Below are positions 59,292 to 64,000 of a DNA stretch of 64,000 nucleotides, in pieces. This stretch comes from Vibrio quintilis. GTDB taxonomy: Bacteria > Pseudomonadota > Gammaproteobacteria > Enterobacterales > Vibrionaceae. The translations under genes and the position numbers were made by a program. The notes beneath the pieces are model-generated. The model did not search any database. It was not told where the DNA came from and worked only from the letters and a program-made list of their open reading frames with translations. Each line of letters begins with the position of its first letter. Positions within the stretch are counted from its first letter, which is position 1. The stretch is from NCBI RefSeq assembly GCF_024529975.1, contig NZ_AP024897.1, positions 3,844,001-3,908,000 on the forward strand. Reading direction: 5' to 3'.

Positions 59292-61121
59292 TTATTTTTC
59301 AGTGCGTGCAGCCCGCTTTCTGTCATTCTCAGTCAGGTGTTTTTTCCTGATTCTGATGTTCTCCGGTGTTACTTCCACCAGTTCATCGTCGTCAATGAAT
59401 TCCAGTGCTTGCTCAAGCGTATATTTGATTGCCGGAGAAAGTACCTGTGCTTCATCAGTACCGGATGCCCGGACATTGGTTAGTTGCTTGCCTTTCAGAC
59501 AGTTAACAGTCAAATCATTTGATCGGTTGTGAATACCAATAACCTGACCTTCATAAACCTCATCAGCATGCTCAGCAAACAGTCTTCCACGCTCTTGCAG
59601 ATTAAACAGCGCATAAGTCAGTGCCTTACCAGTTGCATTCGAGATCAGAACACCATTGTTACGCTGACCAATTGTTCCACCTTTGTGTGGGCCATAATGA
59701 TCGAACGTATGATAAAGCAGACCCGAACCTGATGTCAGTGTCATGAATTCCGTCTGGAACCCAATCAAACCACGGGATGGCATATCAAAATCCATACGAA
59801 CACGGCCTTTTCCATCAGGAGACATATCTTTCAGTTCACCTTTACGCAAACCGATATTCTCCATGATTCCGCCCTGATGTTCTTCTAATACATCAATCGT
59901 TACCGTTTCAAACGGTTCCATCAGTTGGCCATTTTCTTCTTTAATGATAACTTCAGGACGGGAAACCGCTAATTCAAAGCCTTCACGACGCATATTCTCA
60001 ATCAAAATTGAGAGATGGAGTTCGCCACGACCAGAAACACGGAATTTATCTGGATCGTCAGTTTGTTCAACACGCAATGCCACATTATGGACCAACTCTT
60101 TTTCCAAGCGTTCTAAAATATTACGTGAAGTCACGAATTTGCCTTCTTTCCCGGCAAATGGAGATGTATTGACCTGGAATGTCATTGTCACTGTCGGCTC
60201 ATCAACAGACAATGGCTTCATCGCTTCCACAGCGTTTGTGTCGCAGATGGTGTCCGAAATTTTTAATTCACCGAGACCGGTGATAGCAATAATATCACCT
60301 GCAGTCGCCTGTTCAACTTCGTTCCGCTCCAGGCCAAGGTAACCTAATACCGTACCAACTTTACCATTGCGGGTTTTACCGTCAGCACCAATGATGGTCA
60401 CTTGCTGGTTTGGTTTAACCGTACCCCGGGTCACGCGGGCAACACCGATAACACCAACATATGAACTATAGTCGAGCTGAGAAATCTGCATCTGCAGTGG
60501 TCCTTCCAGGTCAACTTTTGGCGCTTCGACATTATCAACAATCGCCTGGAATAACGCTTCCATATTGTCGGTCGTTTCACCTTCATCTAAGGAAGCCCAG
60601 CCATTCAGGGCGGAAGCATAAACAACCTGAAAGTCCAGCTGCTCGTCAGTAGCACCAAGGTTATCAAAAAGGTCAAAAACCTGATCCATGACCCAATCCG
60701 GGCGAGCCCCCGGGCGATCAATCTTATTGATCACAACAATAGGCTTCAAACCATGAGCAAATGCCTTTTGAGTTACAAAACGAGTTTGAGGCATCGGACC
60801 ATCAACAGCATCAACAATCAGTAACACACAGTCAACCATCGACATAATCCGCTCAACTTCACCACCAAAGTCGGCGTGTCCGGGAGTATCAACGATGTTG
60901 ATTCGATAGTCGTTCCAGCGAATCGCGGTATTTTTAGCCAGAATGGTTATTCCACGTTCCTTTTCGATATCGTTCGAGTCCATGACCCGTTCTTCAACTT
61001 CACCACGAGACTGTAAAGTCCCGGACTGTTGTAACAGCTTGTCAACCAAGGTCGTTTTCCCGTGGTCAACGTGTGCAATAATTGCAATATTTCTTAATTT
61101 ATCAATCTGTGGAGTTGTCAT
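59292..61121 (-). CDS. typA: Ribosome-associated GTPase TypA/BipA
   Basis: The 609-residue translational GTPase (E. coli 607) acts in 50S assembly and stress or cold adaptation. The G domain (about 1-200) has [15 protein letters not shown] (G1), RGITI (G2), [11 protein letters not shown] (G3) and [11 protein letters not shown] (G4). Domains resembling EF-G II, III and V follow, then the BipA-specific C-terminal domain, ending in [17 protein letters not shown]. It is divergent from glnA across 588 bp, as in enteric bacteria. Confidence 0.97.
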   Translation of the reverse strand: MTTPQIDKLRNIAIIAHVDHGKTTLVDKLLQQSGTLQSRGEVEERVMDSNDIEKERGITILAKNTAIRWNDYRINIVDTPGHADFGGEVERIMSMVDCVLLIVDAVDGPMPQTRFVTQKAFAHGLKPIVVINKIDRPGARPDWVMDQVFDLFDNLGATDEQLDFQVVYASALNGWASLDEGETTDNMEALFQAIVDNVEAPKVDLEGPLQMQISQLDYSSYVGVIGVARVTRGTVKPNQQVTIIGADGKTRNGKVGTVLGYLGLERNEVEQATAGDIIAITGLGELKISDTICDTNAVEAMKPLSVDEPTVTMTFQVNTSPFAGKEGKFVTSRNILERLEKELVHNVALRVEQTDDPDKFRVSGRGELHLSILIENMRREGFELAVSRPEVIIKEENGQLMEPFETVTIDVLEEHQGGIMENIGLRKGELKDMSPDGKGRVRMDFDMPSRGLIGFQTEFMTLTSGSGLLYHTFDHYGPHKGGTIGQRNNGVLISNATGKALTYALFNLQERGRLFAEHADEVYEGQVIGIHNRSNDLTVNCLKGKQLTNVRASGTDEAQVLSPAIKYTLEQALEFIDDDELVEVTPENIRIRKKHLTENDRKRAARTEK

Positions 61122-61345
61122 GGATTTACTATCACTTATTAAGTTCGGACACTGTTTCCATCATCAATCAAACAATGCCCTTTCAGAGTTAAAAAACGCT
61201 CAATAATGTACCAGATTTTGAAGAAATGCCCAGAAATATGTGACCTGAAACAAGAATAGATGCGATAAAACATGGAAAATGAACCATTGGTTACATGCAA
61301 TTCTCTAAATACTATAGCGCATCAGGAAAAATCAATTATACCAAT

Positions 61346-61364
61346 CATAATGATAACCATTACA
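61346..61364. promoter_or_regulatory. Candidate Fur box between typA and glnA
   Basis: CATAATGATAACCATTACA matches the 19-bp Fur consensus at 15 of 19 positions by my count. Neither neighbour is a classical iron-uptake gene, so it may be chance or mark an unannotated transcript. Confidence 0.3.
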
Positions 61365-61464
61365 TTCTGATTTTTGACATAAAGCATAAACAGATAAAAA
61401 GCAAAGTAATCTGATTTGACAAATTGCCTATTCATGGTGCTGAATATGTGTATATTTTTCAAAA

Positions 61465-61524
61465 TTGGTGCATTCGCAAAATAAGTGACCCAATTTAGTG
61501 CAACACCCGAATCATTTTAGTGCA
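61465..61524 (+). promoter_or_regulatory. Candidate NtrC half sites upstream of glnA
   Basis: TTGGTGCA (61465-61472), TTAGTGCA (61495-61502) and TTAGTGCA (61517-61524) resemble NtrC half sites. The last two are 22 bp apart, two helical turns. They lie 60-120 bp upstream of the sigma-54 promoter, a normal enhancer position, but full dyads are not visible. Confidence 0.45.
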
Positions 61525-61586
61525 ATCATCTATAGCAAAAGCTCCTTTTTGCATCTAATGGATTGAATTAAAAGGATTTATAGTCA

Positions 61587-61602
61587 TGGCATGATTTTGG
61601 CT
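61587..61602 (+). promoter_or_regulatory. Sigma-54 promoter of glnA
   Basis: TGGCATGATTTTGGCT has GG at 61588-61589 and GC at 61600-61601, 12 bp apart from first G to first G. That is the -24/-12 spacing of sigma-54. The start would be near 61613, giving a leader of about 97 nt. Nitrogen control through NtrC is expected. Confidence 0.75.
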
Positions 61603-61709
61603 TGTCGATTTTTAGCTTCAGTTAACCTGATGAGTAAACATTAATTGAAGTTTAATTTGCCAACCGAATTGCGCTTTTACCGATTTTTTAACACTGGAGG
61701 TTATCCAAG

Positions 61710-63119
61710 ATGTCAGTAGAAAATGTTTTATCGCTGATCCAAGAAAACGAAGTTAAGTTTGTTGACTTACGCTTTACAGATACAAAAGGTAAAGAGCAGC
61801 ACGTATCTATTCCTGCTCACCAAATCGATGCAGACTTCTTCGAAGAAGGTAAAATGTTCGATGGTTCTTCTGTTGCTGGCTGGAAAGGGATTAATGAATC
61901 TGACATGGTTTTAATGCCAGATGCTTCAACTGCAGTATTAGATCCGTTCACTGAAGATTCAACTTTGAATATCCGTTGCGATGTACTTGAACCAGCAACA
62001 ATGCAGGGATATGACCGCGATCCACGCTCTATTGCTAAGCGAGCTGAAGATTATATGCGTGCGACTGGTATTGCCGATACAGTCCTGTTCGGTCCGGAAC
62101 CAGAATTTTTCCTGTTTGATGATGTTAAGTTCAACAGCGGCATGTCTGGTGCAATGTATTCAATTGATGATGTCGAAGCTGTATGGAACTCAGGCTCTAG
62201 CCTGGAAGGTGGTAACAAAGGTCACCGTCCTGGAGTTAAAGGCGGTTATTTCCCGGTAGCTCCGGTTGATTCATCTCAGGATATTCGTTCTGCAATGTGT
62301 CTGATCATGGAAGAAATGGGCTTAGTTGTTGAAGCACATCACCATGAAGTAGCAACTGCAGGTCAAAACGAAATTGCGTGTCGTTTTAATTCACTGACAT
62401 CCAAAGCAGATGAACTTCAAATCTACAAATATGTCATTCATAATGTGGCTCACGCATACGATAAAACTGCGACATTTATGCCAAAACCTCTGGTTGGCGA
62501 TAATGGTTCAGGTATGCACTGTCACCAATCTCTGGCTAAAGATGGTGTAAACCTGTTTGCCGGTGACAAATATGGCGGTCTGTCTGAAACAGCGCTTTAC
62601 TACATTGGTGGAATTATCAAGCACGCACGTGCAATTAACGCATTTGCTAATGCATCAACAAACTCTTACAAACGTCTTGTTCCAGGATTCGAAGCACCGG
62701 TAATGCTTGCTTATTCAGCACGTAACCGTTCTGCATCAATTCGTATCCCTGTAGTTCCAAGTCCTAAAGCACGCCGTATTGAGGTTCGCTTCCCGGATCC
62801 AACAGCAAACCCTTACCTTGCATTCGCTGCAATGCTTATGGCTGGTCTTGATGGAATTAAGAATAAGATTCACCCTGGTGATGCTGCAGATAAAGACTTA
62901 TATGATCTGCCAGCTGAAGAAGCTGCTCAAATTCCAACAGTTGCATCTTCTTTAGAACAAGCTCTTGATGCTCTTGATGCTGATCGTGAATTCCTGACAG
63001 AAGGCGGTGTATTCTCTGATGACTTCATCGACTCTTACCTTGAATTGAAAGCTCAGGATGTTGAAAAACTGAATATGACAACTCACCCTGTTGAGTTCGA
63101 AATGTATTACTCAGTTTAA
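61710..63119 (+). CDS. glnA: Type I glutamine synthetase
   Basis: The 469-residue enzyme (E. coli 469) forms glutamine from glutamate, ammonia and ATP as a dodecamer. [42 protein letters not shown] and the ATP loop [17 protein letters not shown] are present. The adenylylation Tyr lies in DLYDLPAEE near residue 397, so GlnE control is expected. The ATG has GGAGG 8 nt upstream. Codon choice is strongly biased, as for a highly expressed gene. An IS4 element begins 42 bp after the stop, so a downstream ntrBC, if present, has been pushed away. Confidence 0.98.
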   Translation: MSVENVLSLIQENEVKFVDLRFTDTKGKEQHVSIPAHQIDADFFEEGKMFDGSSVAGWKGINESDMVLMPDASTAVLDPFTEDSTLNIRCDVLEPATMQGYDRDPRSIAKRAEDYMRATGIADTVLFGPEPEFFLFDDVKFNSGMSGAMYSIDDVEAVWNSGSSLEGGNKGHRPGVKGGYFPVAPVDSSQDIRSAMCLIMEEMGLVVEAHHHEVATAGQNEIACRFNSLTSKADELQIYKYVIHNVAHAYDKTATFMPKPLVGDNGSGMHCHQSLAKDGVNLFAGDKYGGLSETALYYIGGIIKHARAINAFANASTNSYKRLVPGFEAPVMLAYSARNRSASIRIPVVPSPKARRIEVRFPDPTANPYLAFAAMLMAGLDGIKNKIHPGDAADKDLYDLPAEEAAQIPTVASSLEQALDALDADREFLTEGGVFSDDFIDSYLELKAQDVEKLNMTTHPVEFEMYYSV

Positions 63120-63216
63120 TGCTATTTTGTATTTGATTACCCTGAAAACCTGCCTTTCGGCTAACTCCGATCAGTTAAGTAAATGATCAGTTGAACGATC
63201 CTGTGGTTGGTTGAAA

Positions 63217-63250
63217 ATACCCTCAAGCATTTATGTTTGAGGGTATTTTT
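63217..63250 (+). terminator. Hairpin terminator between glnA and the transposase start
   Basis: ATACCCTCAA and TTGAGGGTAT form a perfect 10-bp stem, extendable by three pairs, and five T follow, directly before the transposase ATG at 63251. It would stop read-through from glnA and limit transposase expression. Confidence 0.85.
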
Positions 63251-64000
63251 ATGTTGGCTCACTGGCTTATTGATGTTGATGACTTTGCTTCTCCGGAATC
63301 TCTTGCACTCTTTCAAAAAGAGCTTCCACTAGAGTGGATAAATCAAGCACTTGATGAAACAAATAAAGCGAGCATGAGGCGGCGAAAGCTACCTGCTGAG
63401 CTCGTAGTCTGGCTCGTTGTTGGAATTGGTTTGTACCGTGACCGGCCTATTACTGATGTACTTGATAAATTAGATCTGAAGCTTTCTAATTCTCTGGGAG
63501 AGTCCATTGCTCCAAGCGCTATACCCCAAGCAAGAAAGCGATTAACAGCCAAACCTCTCGAAGCCCTATTCTCTTTAACAGCCGAGCATTGGACAGGTGC
63601 GGAAGACAATAAAGATACATGGTATGGGCTGAGACTTTTCTCGGTCGATGGCACCCAGTTTAGAACGCATGATACCAGTCCTCTGGCCGAACATTTTCAT
63701 TACGTTAAACACAGCAAAACTCGCCATACCGAATACCCTATTGTCAGATTATGTGCACTTTGCTCCCTACGCAGCCGTCTACTCTATAATGTTGCTTTTG
63801 GCCCAAGTTCTACAGGCGAAGTGAACTATGCAAAGCAGCTCATTCCCTCAGTTCCTGCCAACTCCCTTACTATTTTTGACCGATGCTACCTAAGTGCAGA
63901 GCTGATGATTAACTGGTCACGACAACACGGTTCAAGCCATTGGATGACCCCGATAAAATCTAATACTCAGTATGAAGTTATCGAACAGCTGGATGAGGAG
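63251..64000 (+). CDS. IS4-family transposase, N-terminal part
   Basis: An uninterrupted frame of 250 codons runs to the window end. The N-terminal region has the IS4 N-domain (MRRRKLPAELVVWLVVGIGL, VLDKL) and the DDE domain begins with LFSVDGTQFRTHD (first catalytic Asp). TIFDRCYLSAEL supplies the second Asp. The glutamate-bearing YREK-type region lies beyond the edge. The frame is intact here, so the element may be active. There is no good Shine-Dalgarno sequence: the region before the ATG is the T run of the hairpin. Confidence 0.9.
   Translation, partial: MLAHWLIDVDDFASPESLALFQKELPLEWINQALDETNKASMRRRKLPAELVVWLVVGIGLYRDRPITDVLDKLDLKLSNSLGESIAPSAIPQARKRLTAKPLEALFSLTAEHWTGAEDNKDTWYGLRLFSVDGTQFRTHDTSPLAEHFHYVKHSKTRHTEYPIVRLCALCSLRSRLLYNVAFGPSSTGEVNYAKQLIPSVPANSLTIFDRCYLSAELMINWSRQHGSSHWMTPIKSNTQYEVIEQLDEE

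Larger units (their letters stand above)
63162..64000 (+). mobile_element. IS4-family insertion sequence, left part, cut by window end
   Basis: The left end begins near 63162 with TAACTCCGATCAGTTAAGT, which resembles the end of E. coli IS4 (TAATGCCGATCAGTTAAG from memory). A leader with GATCAGTTGAACGATCC follows, then a hairpin and the transposase. The right end, right inverted repeat and target duplication lie outside the window, so the exact left boundary is provisional. Confidence 0.7.

Noticed and set aside
61122..61709. A small RNA or gene in the typA/glnA gap
   Set aside because: Apart from the sigma-54 promoter, NtrC-like half sites and a Fur-like site, I saw no hairpin with a T run and no ORF with a ribosome-binding site.

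Overview
This window is ordinary chromosomal DNA of a marine gammaproteobacterium, almost certainly a member of the Vibrionaceae. The evidence is protein similarity judged by eye, a contiguous type II secretion operon gspC to gspN, and a gene order (metL-metF, zapB, glpX, pfkA, fieF, cpxP/cpxRA, dsbD, a LuxR-type regulator with a DUF4212/symporter pair, gmk-rpoZ-spoT-trmH-recG, ompR-envZ, greB, tex, bioH, comF, nfuA, nudE-cysQ, gsp, hslRO, pckA, dtd-yihY-typA/glnA) that, from memory, follows one long segment of Vibrio cholerae chromosome 1. I cannot name the species. I see no tRNA, rRNA, CRISPR array, prophage or defence island.

Layout. 1-6.9 kb: methionine genes under a MetJ-type operator, the cell-division protein ZapB, opposing fructose-1,6-bisphosphatase (GlpX) and phosphofructokinase (PfkA), and the metal exporter FieF. 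6.3-9.3 kb: the Cpx envelope-stress system with a perfect CpxR box between cpxP and cpxRA. 9.4-18.4 kb: TrmL, FxsA, a membrane diguanylate cyclase, DsbD, a CrbR-like regulator with an ActP-like two-subunit symporter, and the queuosine-precursor transporter YhhQ behind a candidate preQ1-I riboswitch. 18.6-28 kb: a glutamate-type symporter, the gmk-rpoZ-spoT-trmH-recG cluster and a purine permease behind a PurR-type box. 28-40 kb: OmpR/EnvZ, an orphan MocR-type regulator, GreB, Tex, BioH, ComF, NfuA, NudE and CysQ. 40-51.3 kb: the complete minus-strand gspC-N operon. 51.5-64 kb: HslR/HslO, PckA, an AsmA-like protein, YiiD, Dtd, YihY, TypA, glutamine synthetase with a sigma-54 promoter, and an IS4-family element cut by the window end.

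The part not explained by genes is a family of dispersed palindromic repeats. Two near-identical 40-bp copies and several degenerate or half copies lie between genes, and one composite form of about 290 bp sits between the fieF stop codon and its probable terminator. That form carries 25-bp outer inverted repeats, an inner hairpin of about 98 bp and a 44-bp perfect palindrome. It looks like a small non-autonomous mobile element. The other most useful leads are the candidate preQ1 riboswitch, the proline-rich insertion in the CpxA sensor domain, an unrecognised 38-codon ORF upstream of gmk, and the IS4 element that landed 42 bp after glnA and carries a terminator in front of its own transposase. 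I found no convincing new multi-gene system.
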